Below, piece by piece: positions 1 through 8,619 of a stretch of DNA of 64,000 nucleotides (positions are counted from its first letter, which is position 1; each line of letters starts with the position of its first letter). The position numbers were made by a program, and so were the translations under genes. Source of the DNA: Flavobacterium sp. 270 (GTDB taxonomy: Bacteria > Bacteroidota > Bacteroidia > Flavobacteriales > Flavobacteriaceae). The stretch is taken from positions 1,426,001-1,490,000 of the forward strand of contig NZ_SODM01000001.1 of NCBI RefSeq assembly GCF_004368785.1, given 5' to 3'. The notes beneath the pieces were generated by a model that saw only the letters and a list, made by a program, of their open reading frames with translations, did no database searches and had not been told where the DNA came from.

Positions 1-1
1 G

Positions 2-691
2 GTTTACGAGTACAAAAGATATTTGATCTATGCTTTTGTTTTATTTTTTGCTGCTGTTGCAATTGGCGTAATTTCTGCAAAAAACGATCCCGATTTTGTT
101 CGATTGATTTTGGGTGATGATTATGTAAACATGACGCTGGAAAACATCAAAAAAGGAAATCCAGTGGCAGTTTATGCTTCTGGTGCCAACTGGGGAAGTT
201 TTATCGGCATTACCGAAAATAACCTCAAAGTGGGCGCTACATCTTACTTTTTTGGCATTTTTGGAGGTATTGGAACTTTTTATATCTTGTTGGAAAACTC
301 TGTTATGTTAGGTTCATTTCAGTATTTTTATTTTGAACATAATGTTTTCTGGAAGAGTGTGCGCGGTATCTGGATTCACGGTTCTATGGAAGTTTTTGGA
401 ATTGTGATAGAAGCTATGGCTGGATTTATTTTGGGCGCTTCGATACTTTTTCCTAAAACTTTTTCGAGAATGAATTCTTTTAAAATAGGTTTTAAAAACA
501 GTTTTAAAATCTTTTTAAGCACCTTTCCTTTTACTATTGCTGCAGGATTTTTAGAAGGTTTTATCACCCGATATTCGGTTGATATGCCCAATTGGCTCAG
601 CAGTTTTATTATTTTGTTTACGCTGGCGTTAATTTCTTTTTACTATTTGGTTTATCCCTTTATTGTCCATAAAAAAACAACTTCATTATAA
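2..691 (+). CDS. Stage II sporulation protein M-like membrane protein (5' end outside window)
   Basis: The reading frame is open from base 2, so the start lies upstream of the window; a TTG at 23 is probably internal. About 229 residues are visible, with roughly five membrane segments. The stretch around the IHGSMEVFGI motif followed by a Gly-rich helix is typical of the SpoIIM/DUF95 family, which in non-sporulating bacteria is an integral membrane protein of unknown biochemical role. Its stop overlaps the start of the next gene (TAATG), so it is translationally coupled with the downstream DUF4129/DUF4350/MoxR/DUF58 genes. Family members are usually about 320 residues, so about 100 N-terminal residues are missing here. 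Function beyond membrane location is not known. Confidence 0.75.
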   Translation, partial: VYEYKRYLIYAFVLFFAAVAIGVISAKNDPDFVRLILGDDYVNMTLENIKKGNPVAVYASGANWGSFIGITENNLKVGATSYFFGIFGGIGTFYILLENSVMLGSFQYFYFEHNVFWKSVRGIWIHGSMEVFGIVIEAMAGFILGASILFPKTFSRMNSFKIGFKNSFKIFLSTFPFTIAAGFLEGFITRYSVDMPNWLSSFIILFTLALISFYYLVYPFIVHKKTTSL

Positions 692-1644
692 TGTTCGAAC
701 TTCATAAAAAACGAGAATTAAGCGATAATCTGGGAAATTCTTTTACTTTTTTTAAAACTTACGGAAAACATTTTTTCAAGATTTTCTTTGTTGTAAACGG
801 AGGATTTCTACTCTTTTTTGGCGCTTTTATTTATTTGTTCCTCAAAGTAAATTTTGATTCCGTTCGCGATGCTAACGTAAATAACGATCCGTTTAATGCG
901 CTGTTATCTTATTTTAATAATAACGAAGCCGTTTTGATAAGCATGATAGCTGTTTTTGCAGTCGCAATTATCGTTTTATCTTTATTTAATTATGCTTATC
1001 CGGTTTTATATTTAAAATTAATTGGCGAAAAAAATAGCAATGATTTTACCATAAATGAGATCATGACAAGCTTTAGACAAAGCATCTGGAAACTGATTAA
1101 ATTCACAATCGGGTGTGTTTTTATAATAATGCCGCTTTTACTAATCACGCTGATTGTATTAATTTTTCTGTGTTTTATTATCGTTGGTATTCCGCTTATA
1201 ATGATTTCAATACCTGCATTTTTTAGTTTTCTGAATTTTAGTTTTTACGCATATATCACAGATGACAAACGATTTTTTGAATCCTTAAACCATGCTTATC
1301 ATTTAGTAAAAGAAGATTTCTGGAACACAATCGGAGCGACTTTTATCATGATGATGATCTTGCAGCTTATACAAGTATCTATTACTTTCTTCTTTTATTT
1401 TGTGGGAATTTCTATTTTTATTGCATCACAAATAGGAGCTTCTGGATTTAATAATGTAGAACCTTTTGAACCTTCTCCGCTGATTATTATTTTTATTACG
1501 GCTATCGTTCTTTTTATTATGGTATTAAGCAGTGTTTTTAATAACATCCTGATAATCAACCAAGGGATGATTTATTATAGTTTAGAGGCAAAAAATAGAA
1601 GTTTAAATACTGAAATTGATTTAATTGGCGACTCTAATGAATAA
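691..1644 (+). CDS. Polytopic membrane protein of the SpoIIM-MoxR operon
   Basis: 317 residues with about six hydrophobic helices: one near residue 30, one near 90, a long double one at about 150-185, and further ones in the C-terminal third. I recognise no catalytic motif. It starts at the ATG that overlaps the stop of the SpoIIM-like gene and itself overlaps the start of the DUF4129 gene by 8 bp, so it is certainly part of the same operon. Proteins at this position in flavobacterial MoxR/DUF58 clusters are annotated only as hypothetical membrane proteins; the likely role is a partner of the SpoIIM-like and DUF4129 proteins in the inner membrane. Confidence 0.7.
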   Translation: MFELHKKRELSDNLGNSFTFFKTYGKHFFKIFFVVNGGFLLFFGAFIYLFLKVNFDSVRDANVNNDPFNALLSYFNNNEAVLISMIAVFAVAIIVLSLFNYAYPVLYLKLIGEKNSNDFTINEIMTSFRQSIWKLIKFTIGCVFIIMPLLLITLIVLIFLCFIIVGIPLIMISIPAFFSFLNFSFYAYITDDKRFFESLNHAYHLVKEDFWNTIGATFIMMMILQLIQVSITFFFYFVGISIFIASQIGASGFNNVEPFEPSPLIIIFITAIVLFIMVLSSVFNNILIINQGMIYYSLEAKNRSLNTEIDLIGDSNE

Positions 1645-2410
1645 GTTTTTTATCCTTTTCTTTTTTCTCTGCAGCATTGGTTTTTCTAATGCTCAGGATA
1701 CTATTGTTAAGGAAGAACCGCCAAAAATTGCCACTGTAAAATATACCGAAAAAGATATTCAAATTGATTCTGAAGCAGTTGAAGCAAAACATTTTAAAAC
1801 CAATTTTAAGAAAAAATATACCGGCCCAGATTTTACATACGAGTTTAAAACTCCCGAAAAAAACTGGTGGGATCTTTTTAAAGAATGGCTGGCGAGTCTT
1901 CTTAGAGATTTATTTAGTCTTGGCACAACCGAAGCTTCTTTAAATTTTGCATCAATTCTAATAAGGGTTGTTGCTGTTATCGTTATAATTCTTGTAATTT
2001 ATTTTATTGTAAAAGCGCTGATTAACAAAGAAGGTCAATGGATTTTTGGAAAAAATGCCAACAAGAGAACTATTTATTATTCTGATATTGAAAAGAATAT
2101 TCATCTTTTAGATTTTGATAAATTGATTAAAGAAAGCATTCAGGCTGGAGAAAAAAGAGCGGCAATACGCTATTATTATCTTTGGCTGTTAAAAGTTATG
2201 GCGCAAAACCGCTATATCGAATGGGATATCGAAAAAACAAATTCTGATTATTTATACGAACTTCAAAAACCGGAACACAAAGAAGAGTTTACCTATTTAT
2301 CGTATTTGTACAACTACATTTGGTACGGCGAATTTGAAATCGACGAAACTACTTTTGCTAAAGCAGAAAATAGATTTAAAAATGCTCTAAAAATATTTGG
2401 CAATGAATAA
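1637..2410 (+). CDS. DUF4129 domain-containing membrane protein
   Basis: 257 residues from the ATG at 1637; an in-frame TTG at 1625 is less likely because the ATG gives a clean signal peptide ending near residue 20 (Ser-Asn-Ala-Gln). One strong transmembrane segment lies at about residues 105-130. The C-terminal part (roughly 155-257) is a cytoplasmic DUF4129-type domain with the YYYLWLLK helix and a conserved Trp-Tyr-Gly-Glu region. DUF4129 usually accompanies MoxR ATPases, DUF58 proteins and transglutaminase-like proteins. The 3' end overlaps the next gene by 8 bp. Molecular function is unknown. Confidence 0.8.
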   Translation: MNKFFILFFFLCSIGFSNAQDTIVKEEPPKIATVKYTEKDIQIDSEAVEAKHFKTNFKKKYTGPDFTYEFKTPEKNWWDLFKEWLASLLRDLFSLGTTEASLNFASILIRVVAVIVIILVIYFIVKALINKEGQWIFGKNANKRTIYYSDIEKNIHLLDFDKLIKESIQAGEKRAAIRYYYLWLLKVMAQNRYIEWDIEKTNSDYLYELQKPEHKEEFTYLSYLYNYIWYGEFEIDETTFAKAENRFKNALKIFGNE

Positions 2411-3611
2411 GTCTATCAAAATATACATTGCTGTTTTAATCTTTGTTCTCGCATTGATTTTAATTACAGATCGAAACGCTCAAAAGCCAATCGACTGGAG
2501 GCCGACTTATTCTGTAAATGATAAAATTCCGTTTGGTTTACATGTTCTGGATCAGGAATCTAAAGGCCTTTTCAAAAATCAGAAAATAGAAAAAATTGCA
2601 GCCGTTACGCCGTATGAGTTTTTAGATTCAAAATATGACGAAGATACTTTGGTGCAAGATTACAAGATAAAAGGTACTTTTTTAAACATTTCAGAAGCCA
2701 ATTCTATAGACGATCAGTCTATGACGGAAATCCTGTATTTTGTATCGCACGGAAATAATGCTTTCCTGAGCATGAGAGAACTTCCGCCAACGTTACTAGA
2801 TAGTTTAAAAATCAAAGTGAAATCAGATTTTGTGCCCAACGACAGCACCGCACTTTGGATCGCAAATAAAAAACTGAGCACTAAAAAGTACGTTTATGCT
2901 TCTGGAGTAGAAGATTATTTTTCTAAAATAGACACGCTAAACACCACAGTTCTTGGATACCAAAACAACGGTAAAAAAGGAAAAAAATTCGTCAACTTTA
3001 TAAAAGTTCCTTATAAAAATGGAAATTTATACCTGCATACACAGCCTGCGGTTTTTACCAATTATTTTCTGCTAAAAGCAAACCAACATCAATATGCAGA
3101 AAATGTATTGTCTTATCTGCCTAAAGGAAATATTTACTGGTACACCAAAAATCCGCAGAATGAGAAGATTTCACAGTCACGTCTGCGTTATATTTTCAGT
3201 CAGCCGGCGCTAAGATCAGCGTGGTATATCTTTTTATTTGGAATGCTTATTTTTATGTTTTTTAATGCAAAAAGAAAACAACGAATAGTTCCAATTTTAA
3301 AGCCTTTGTCTAATTTAACCGTTGATTTTACAAAAACAATCGGCAATTTGTATTATCAGGAAGGCGATCACAAGAATATAATTGATAAAAAAATCATTTA
3401 CTTTTTAGAAAAAATCAGAAACGAATTTCTAATTGATACTTCTAAATTGGACGATGAATTTATAAAGAAACTGCATTATAAAACCGGAAAAAGTGAAACC
3501 GATATTCAGGAACTTGTATTTTTAATCAATGAACATCGAAACAGTTATCACGGAAGTCTTGAAGAAGATTTAATTCGGATTAACAATGCAATCGAAAAGA
3601 TTTTACACTAA
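2403..3611 (+). CDS. DUF4350 domain-containing protein
   Basis: 402 residues from the ATG at 2403 (a TTG two codons upstream is in frame). One N-terminal membrane helix (about residues 5-22), an extracytoplasmic DUF4350 region containing the RP-T-YS and DK-PFG-HVL motifs, a second helix near residues 275-292, then a cytoplasmic tail of about 110 residues. DUF4350 domains are placed near GATase-like folds and occur with MoxR/DUF58 clusters. It overlaps the DUF4129 gene by 8 bp and is 36 bp upstream of the MoxR gene. The layout, an outside sensor-like domain with a charged inside tail, suggests it links the envelope to the MoxR ATPase, but that is inference. Confidence 0.75.
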   Translation: MNKSIKIYIAVLIFVLALILITDRNAQKPIDWRPTYSVNDKIPFGLHVLDQESKGLFKNQKIEKIAAVTPYEFLDSKYDEDTLVQDYKIKGTFLNISEANSIDDQSMTEILYFVSHGNNAFLSMRELPPTLLDSLKIKVKSDFVPNDSTALWIANKKLSTKKYVYASGVEDYFSKIDTLNTTVLGYQNNGKKGKKFVNFIKVPYKNGNLYLHTQPAVFTNYFLLKANQHQYAENVLSYLPKGNIYWYTKNPQNEKISQSRLRYIFSQPALRSAWYIFLFGMLIFMFFNAKRKQRIVPILKPLSNLTVDFTKTIGNLYYQEGDHKNIIDKKIIYFLEKIRNEFLIDTSKLDDEFIKKLHYKTGKSETDIQELVFLINEHRNSYHGSLEEDLIRINNAIEKILH

Positions 3612-3647
3612 TATTTTATATAGAAATTAAAAGAAAACATACCCATC

Positions 3648-4661
3648 ATGGACGATATTAATACACCAGAAACCGAAATCACAAATGAAAATGTGAATTT
3701 TGAAACGAGAATAAACTTAACGCCGCTTTTAGACCACATCAATATCATCAAACAAGAATTGGAAACAGTGATTGTGGGACAGCATAAAATGATCGATCAG
3801 CTTTTGGTTGCGATTTTATCAAATGGCCACGTTTTGCTTGAAGGTGTTCCCGGAGTTGCCAAAACGATTACAGCAAAATTATTATCTAAAACACTGAATA
3901 TTGGTTTTAGCCGAATTCAGTTTACACCCGATTTAATGCCGTCGGATATTTTAGGAACTTCAATTTTCAACCTAAAAAATTCAGAATTTGAATTTAAAAA
4001 AGGACCTATTTTCTCGAATCTAATTTTGATTGATGAAATAAACCGTGCTCCCGCCAAAACACAGGCCGCTCTTTTTGAAGTTATGGAAGAACGCCAGATT
4101 ACAATTGACGGTTCGGCTTATGTATTAGAAACTCCATTTTTGGTAATTGCAACCCAAAACCCGATTGAGCAGGAAGGAACATATCGTTTGCCAGAAGCAC
4201 AGTTAGACCGTTTTCTATTCAAAATTACAATTGATTATCCAAAATTAAACGAAGAAATCCTGATCATTCAAAGAGAGCATTTGTTGCAGGATCATGGTAA
4301 ACTTGAAGCCGTTAAAACTGTACTTTCTTCAGAAGAAATAAAAGGTTATCAGGCTTTAATTAAACAAATTAGAGTAGAACAAAACCTATTAGAATACATT
4401 GCGAGAATTGTAGTCAATACGAGAGAAAATGCTTTGTTGTATTTAGGAGCTTCTCCCCGCGCCTCGATCGCGATCCTAAATGCTGCCAAAGGTTTTGCTG
4501 CAATTAGAGGTCGTGATTTCGTAACTCCGGAAGATATTAAAGAAGCTGCTATTCCTGTTTTACAACACCGCGTTATCGTAGCGCCAGAACGCGAAATGGA
4601 AGGAATTACAAGTTCTGAAATCATAAAACAGATTATCGAAACGGTTGAAATACCGAGATAA
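3648..4661 (+). CDS. MoxR family AAA+ ATPase
   Basis: 337 residues. The Walker A motif GVPGVAKT is at 66-73, Walker B (LILIDEINRAP) around 125-135, sensor 1 in ATQNPIEQEGTYRLPEAQ, and the arginine finger region in GASPRASIA; this is the full AAA_3 layout plus the C-terminal lid. MoxR ATPases act as chaperone-like factors that help assemble or activate partner proteins, often von Willebrand A or DUF58 proteins. Here it sits 36 bp after DUF4350 and upstream of a DUF58 gene, the classic partner. Length and motifs are complete. The substrate is not identifiable from sequence. Confidence 0.95.
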   Translation: MDDINTPETEITNENVNFETRINLTPLLDHINIIKQELETVIVGQHKMIDQLLVAILSNGHVLLEGVPGVAKTITAKLLSKTLNIGFSRIQFTPDLMPSDILGTSIFNLKNSEFEFKKGPIFSNLILIDEINRAPAKTQAALFEVMEERQITIDGSAYVLETPFLVIATQNPIEQEGTYRLPEAQLDRFLFKITIDYPKLNEEILIIQREHLLQDHGKLEAVKTVLSSEEIKGYQALIKQIRVEQNLLEYIARIVVNTRENALLYLGASPRASIAILNAAKGFAAIRGRDFVTPEDIKEAAIPVLQHRVIVAPEREMEGITSSEIIKQIIETVEIPR

Positions 4662-4682
4662 GTTATGAGTTATGAATTATGT

Positions 4683-4793
4683 GTTTCCTGCAAGGTTTCC
4701 AAAACCTTGTAGGTATCTAAGATTCATCGCAAAAAATAAAAAAACAAGCTGGAAGAATAATACCTACAAGGTTTTGGAAACCTTGCAGGAAAC
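4683..4793. repeat. Perfect 34-bp inverted repeat between MoxR and DUF58 genes
   Basis: Arms at 4683-4716 and 4760-4793 are exact reverse complements (34 of 34), with a 43-bp loop. Each arm is itself made of smaller palindromes (ACAAGG/CCTTG type). A degraded single arm of the same family lies at 8540-8571. Immediately downstream (about 4804-4836) is a stretch of GAAACCTGAAACTTG-type tandem repeats also seen at 48128-48398. It lies within an operon and could attenuate expression of the DUF58 gene. Confidence 0.9.
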
Positions 4794-4854
4794 GAAAGAT
4801 TGAAAAACCTGAAACCTGAAACTTGAAACCTAAAACAACAAAAAAGCAAAACCC

Positions 4855-6186
4855 TTGAAACTACTTAAAAGTCTATACCTAAATAACTTCTTTTTCTACT
4901 TGCTTTTGGGCATTATAGGATTGTTTGTTTGTGCTTTTATTTATCCGAATTTGTACAACGGCGTCTGGTTTATTGTTTTGGTTTTGAGTACATTTCTGGT
5001 TTTGGATTTTCTACTTTTATATCTTGCCAAAACCGGAATCGAAGCTTCTAGAATTGCTCCCGAAAAACTTTCAAACGGAGATTTAAATCCGATAAATATT
5101 GACATTAAAAACCATTACACATTTCCTATTTTGGTTAAAATTATTGATGAAATTCCGTATCAATTTCAAGTGCGAGATTTCAAAATGATAAAAAATATTA
5201 AAGCTTCTGAGCAAAAAGAATTCGGATATGACTTACGTCCGACAGAACGCGGCGAATATTATTTTGGCGCTTTAAATGTTTATGTTTCTTCACCTTTACG
5301 ATTAATTTCAAGGAGATTTACTTTTGATAAAGACCAAATGGTGCCGACATATCCGTCTTATATTCAATTAAGAAAATATGATTTATTGGCCTTTTCGAAT
5401 AATTTATATCAATACGGAATCAAGAGAATTCGCCGAATTGGCCACACAATGGAATTTGAACAAATTAAAGAATATGTGCAGGGCGATGATCTTCGAACTT
5501 TAAACTGGAAAGCCACGGCAAAGAAAAATGCATTGATGGTCAATCAGTTTCAGGACGAAAAATCGCAGTCGGTTTATATGGCGATTGATAAAGGACGCGT
5601 GATGCAAATGCCTTTCGACGGATTGAGTTTGTTAGATTATGCGATTAATTCTACATTGGTTTTATCGAATGTAATTCTTAAAAAACAAGATAAAGCCGGA
5701 ATTTTTGGTTTTTCTAAAAAGGTAGAAAACAGAGTTTTTGCAGAGAAAAGAGCTTCGCAGATGCAAAAAATATTAGAAACTTTATACAACATCAAAACTG
5801 ATTTTTTCGAAAGTGATTACAGTCGTTTGTATGTTGATATCAAGAAAAACATCAACCAGAGAAGTTTGATTATTTTGTACACCAATTTTGAAACCATGGA
5901 CGGTTTAAACCGCCAATTACCTTATTTAAAAGGAATTGCAAAAAGTCATTTATTAGTGGTTGTTTTCTTTAATAATACCGAATTAAACGCCATCATCAAC
6001 AAAAAAACAGATACCATTCAGGAAGTTTACGATAAAGTTATTGCCGAAAAATTTATGTTCGAAAAACGATTAATTGCCAACGAGCTTAAAAAATATGGAA
6101 TTCATTCGGTGCTTACACAACCCGAGAATTTGACTTTGGACGCTATTAATAAATATTTGGAAATTAAAGCAAGAGGAATTTTGTAG
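4855..6186 (+). CDS. DUF58 domain-containing protein
   Basis: 443 residues with a TTG start at 4855; the next ATG is more than 120 codons in, and the TTG gives an N-terminal pair of membrane helices (about residues 11-60) as expected for the family. The DUF58 core is marked by the REYVQGDDLR-like segment (here KEYVQGDDLRTLNWKATAKK) near residues 205-225 followed by a von Willebrand A-like domain. DUF58 proteins are the usual partners of MoxR ATPases, encoded 193 bp upstream; the spacer holds a large inverted repeat, so coupling may be partly broken. Role: probable envelope-associated protein assembled by MoxR. Confidence 0.9.
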   Translation: MKLLKSLYLNNFFFYLLLGIIGLFVCAFIYPNLYNGVWFIVLVLSTFLVLDFLLLYLAKTGIEASRIAPEKLSNGDLNPINIDIKNHYTFPILVKIIDEIPYQFQVRDFKMIKNIKASEQKEFGYDLRPTERGEYYFGALNVYVSSPLRLISRRFTFDKDQMVPTYPSYIQLRKYDLLAFSNNLYQYGIKRIRRIGHTMEFEQIKEYVQGDDLRTLNWKATAKKNALMVNQFQDEKSQSVYMAIDKGRVMQMPFDGLSLLDYAINSTLVLSNVILKKQDKAGIFGFSKKVENRVFAEKRASQMQKILETLYNIKTDFFESDYSRLYVDIKKNINQRSLIILYTNFETMDGLNRQLPYLKGIAKSHLLVVVFFNNTELNAIINKKTDTIQEVYDKVIAEKFMFEKRLIANELKKYGIHSVLTQPENLTLDAINKYLEIKARGIL

Positions 6187-6389
6187 AATTGTAAAATAAC
6201 ACTTTAACTTCTATTTCATTTAAACTCCAACTTCTCTTCAAAGTAAATTCTTTTAATGACACAGAATAAAAGCTTTCTTTTATGTCCTATTAATTTATAG
6301 TTACGATACGTTATCCCGTAAAAATTGATTAATTAAATTAAGTAGTTTTGAAAATTAAAATTAATCAATTTAATTTCAAACTATAAAAA

Positions 6390-7472
6390 ATGAAAAAAGC
6401 AATCCTAATTCTGTTCATTTTATTATGCTGGAAATCTCAGGCACAAAAAACCGAAAACATAATTATCATAACTACAGACGGCTTGCGCTGGCAGGAAGTT
6501 TTTAAAGGTGTTGATACGGCAATTGCCAATGATAAAAAATTCAATCAAGGTGACAGTACTTATATTTACAAGAAATATTATAGTGCAAAAAGTGAAGAAA
6601 GCCGTAAAAAAATAATGCCTTTTTTATGGTCTGAAATTGTGGCAAAAGGCCAGATTTATGGCAATCGCGAGTACGGAAATAAAGTCGATGTTTCTAATCC
6701 GTATTGGTTTAGCTATCCGGGTTACAGCGAAATTATGACCGGAAATGTAGATTTACAAGTCAATTCTAATGCTTACAAAGCTAATCCGAATGTCAATGTT
6801 TTGGAATTTCTAAACCAACAGCCTAAACTAAAAGGTAAAACTGCAGCGTTTGGCGCGTGGGATGCTTTTGATCGCATTTTAAACGAAGAAAGAAGTGGTT
6901 TTCCTGTTATTTCTGCCTTTGACAAAGTAGGTGGAAATAGGCCGACAGCGGTTGAAAAATTATTAAACGAAATGCGTGATAACTCGTTTAAGCCTTTTCA
7001 TGAAGATGAATGTCTGGACGTTTTTACGCATTACGAAGCTTTAAATGAACTAAAAACCAAAAAGCCAAAAGTACTTTATATCTCTTACGGAGAGACAGAC
7101 GAATGGGCACATGCAGGACATTACAGATCGTACCTTGATGCTCAAAATCAAGTGGATAACTGGATCAAGGAAATCTGGAATTTTGTACAAAATGATCCTC
7201 AATACAAAAACAAAACTACTCTATTTATTACTGTAGATCACGGACGAGGCGACAAAACAAAAACACAATGGACAGATCACGGCGCCGATGTTGTGGGAGC
7301 ATCGCAAATTTGGTTTGCGGCTATTGGTCCTGAAATTGTGGCTAAAGGCGAAATGAAAAATGAATCTCAATTGTATCAAAAACAATTTGCGCAGACTTTT
7401 GCTAAAATTATGGGCTACACTTTTACAGCTTCACATCCGGTGGCAGAAGAAATTCCCGGACTTCAAAAATAA
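6390..7472 (+). CDS. Secreted alkaline phosphatase superfamily protein (phosphodiesterase/sulfatase-like)
   Basis: 360 residues. A signal peptide ends near residue 19 (SQAQ). The metal-binding core of the alkaline phosphatase superfamily is visible: TTDG at 28-31, a nucleophile region YPGYSEIMTG at about 109-118, a HAGHYRSYLDA segment, and DHGRGD at 283-288 with another DHGAD shortly after. There is no CxPxR sulfatase signature, so it is not a formylglycine sulfatase; the nucleophile is probably Ser113 or Thr117, as in nucleotide pyrophosphatase/phosphodiesterases. It acts in the periplasm or outside. It stands alone after a 200-bp A/T-rich spacer and 44 bp before the DUF2167 gene. Substrate unknown. 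Confidence 0.8.
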   Translation: MKKAILILFILLCWKSQAQKTENIIIITTDGLRWQEVFKGVDTAIANDKKFNQGDSTYIYKKYYSAKSEESRKKIMPFLWSEIVAKGQIYGNREYGNKVDVSNPYWFSYPGYSEIMTGNVDLQVNSNAYKANPNVNVLEFLNQQPKLKGKTAAFGAWDAFDRILNEERSGFPVISAFDKVGGNRPTAVEKLLNEMRDNSFKPFHEDECLDVFTHYEALNELKTKKPKVLYISYGETDEWAHAGHYRSYLDAQNQVDNWIKEIWNFVQNDPQYKNKTTLFITVDHGRGDKTKTQWTDHGADVVGASQIWFAAIGPEIVAKGEMKNESQLYQKQFAQTFAKIMGYTFTASHPVAEEIPGLQK

Positions 7473-7516
7473 TTTTAAAACCAAAAATATAATCAACTAA
7501 AACCAACCAACCCAAA

Positions 7517-8443
7517 ATGAAAAAAACCTTATTACTTATTTTGCTCAGCGTTATTTTTACATCAAAAATAGCCGCGCAAAAAGACACACTTACGGCATAT
7601 TATGAGAAAATTGAAAAATCTTTTAAATATGAATCTGGAAAAATAAAACTTTCCGAAGGCGAAGGAACGCTGAATGTTCCTAAAGGATTTAAATTTTTAG
7701 ACGGTGCACAGACGCAAAATATCTTAACCAATTTATGGGGAAATCCAGAAGATAAATCGATTTTAGGTTCGCTTGTTCCAGACGGAAAAGGCGTTACGCA
7801 CAACAACAGCTGGCTATTTGTAATTAGCTATCAAGGTGATGGTTACGTAAAAGATGACGACGCTGATGATATCGATTACGACGATTTGCTTAAAACAATG
7901 AAAGAAGATGTCGCTGCAGAAAATACAGAAAGAAAAAAAGGCGGTTATTCTGAAGTACAACTAATTGGCTGGGCTTCAAAACCGTTTTATGATAAAGACA
8001 CAAAAGTGCTGCATTGGGCAAAAGAACTGCAATTTGGTAAAGACGAAGAACATACTTTAAACTACGATTTAAGAGTTTTAGGAAGAAAAGGAATGTACAA
8101 TATTTCGGCTGTTGCGGGAGTAAACCAGCTTGCAGAAGTAAAAGCAACTATTCCCGGAATCATCAAAAGTGTTGAATTTGCCGATGGTCATAAATATTTA
8201 GATTTTGATGCCGATACAGATACTGTTGCTGCCTGGACAATTGGCGGATTGGTAGCCGGAAAAGTATTAGCCAAAGTTGGATTTTTTGCCATTTTAGCAA
8301 AATTCGGAAAAGTGATTGTAATCTCCCTTTTAGCAGGATTTGCAGCAATTAAGAAATTCCTTTTCGGAAAAAAAGATCAGGTTGTAACCCGTCCTGAAGA
8401 AGAAACGGCACTTTTGGAAGATAAAAATTCTACTGAGGAATAA
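7517..8443 (+). CDS. DUF2167 domain-containing membrane protein
   Basis: 308 residues. A signal peptide of about 20 residues is followed by a DUF2167 domain, recognised by the EGEGTLNVPKGFKFL start, the acidic DDADDIDYDDLL segment and the IGWASKPFYDKDTKVLHWAK motif. A hydrophobic C-terminal region (about residues 240-285) gives one or two membrane helices before a charged tail. The family is widespread in proteobacteria and Bacteroidota and of unknown function. It follows the phosphatase-superfamily gene by 44 bp and probably shares its transcript; a strong hairpin follows at 8453. Confidence 0.85.
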   Translation: MKKTLLLILLSVIFTSKIAAQKDTLTAYYEKIEKSFKYESGKIKLSEGEGTLNVPKGFKFLDGAQTQNILTNLWGNPEDKSILGSLVPDGKGVTHNNSWLFVISYQGDGYVKDDDADDIDYDDLLKTMKEDVAAENTERKKGGYSEVQLIGWASKPFYDKDTKVLHWAKELQFGKDEEHTLNYDLRVLGRKGMYNISAVAGVNQLAEVKATIPGIIKSVEFADGHKYLDFDADTDTVAAWTIGGLVAGKVLAKVGFFAILAKFGKVIVISLLAGFAAIKKFLFGKKDQVVTRPEEETALLEDKNSTEE

Positions 8444-8452
8444 TTTTTTTTT

Positions 8453-8529
8453 TTTGCCACGAATTACACGAATTTACACGAATTATTATATAAAATGAAT
8501 TCGTGTAAATTCGTGTAATTCGTGGCAAA
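8453..8529. repeat. Perfect 32-bp inverted repeat (CCACGAATT family)
   Basis: Arms 8453-8484 and 8498-8529 are exact reverse complements over 32 bp, with a 13-bp A/T loop. The arm contains the unit ACACGAATT repeated. Similar elements are at 18520-18582 (degraded) and 58921-59041 (slightly degraded). Placed 10 bp after the DUF2167 stop and followed by a short T run, it would act as a terminator, but its length and dispersal suggest a repeat element. Confidence 0.9.
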
Positions 8530-8539
8530 CTTTTTCTAT

Positions 8540-8571
8540 AAACCTACAAGGTTTTAAAAATCTTGCAGAAA
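8540..8571. repeat. Single degraded arm of the CCTACAAGG repeat family
   Basis: This stretch matches one arm of the 34-bp repeat at 4683-4793 with several changes. Its distal part supplies the TTG (8563-8565) of the promoter of the RNA methyltransferase gene. Confidence 0.55.
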
Positions 8572-8592
8572 GCAAAAAACTCTGTACCTTTG
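8563..8592 (+). promoter_or_regulatory. Bacteroidota-type promoter for the RNA methyltransferase gene
   Basis: TTG at 8563-8565, 19-bp spacer, TACCTTTG at 8585-8592, matching TTG-N19-TAnnTTTG. The ATG follows at 8620. Confidence 0.7.
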
Positions 8593-8619
8593 CCCCTTTG
8601 CAACTCTGTACCTTAAAAA

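Noticed and set aside
6390..7472. Sulfatase served by the FGE gene
   Set aside because: It lacks the CxPxR motif and therefore needs no formylglycine.
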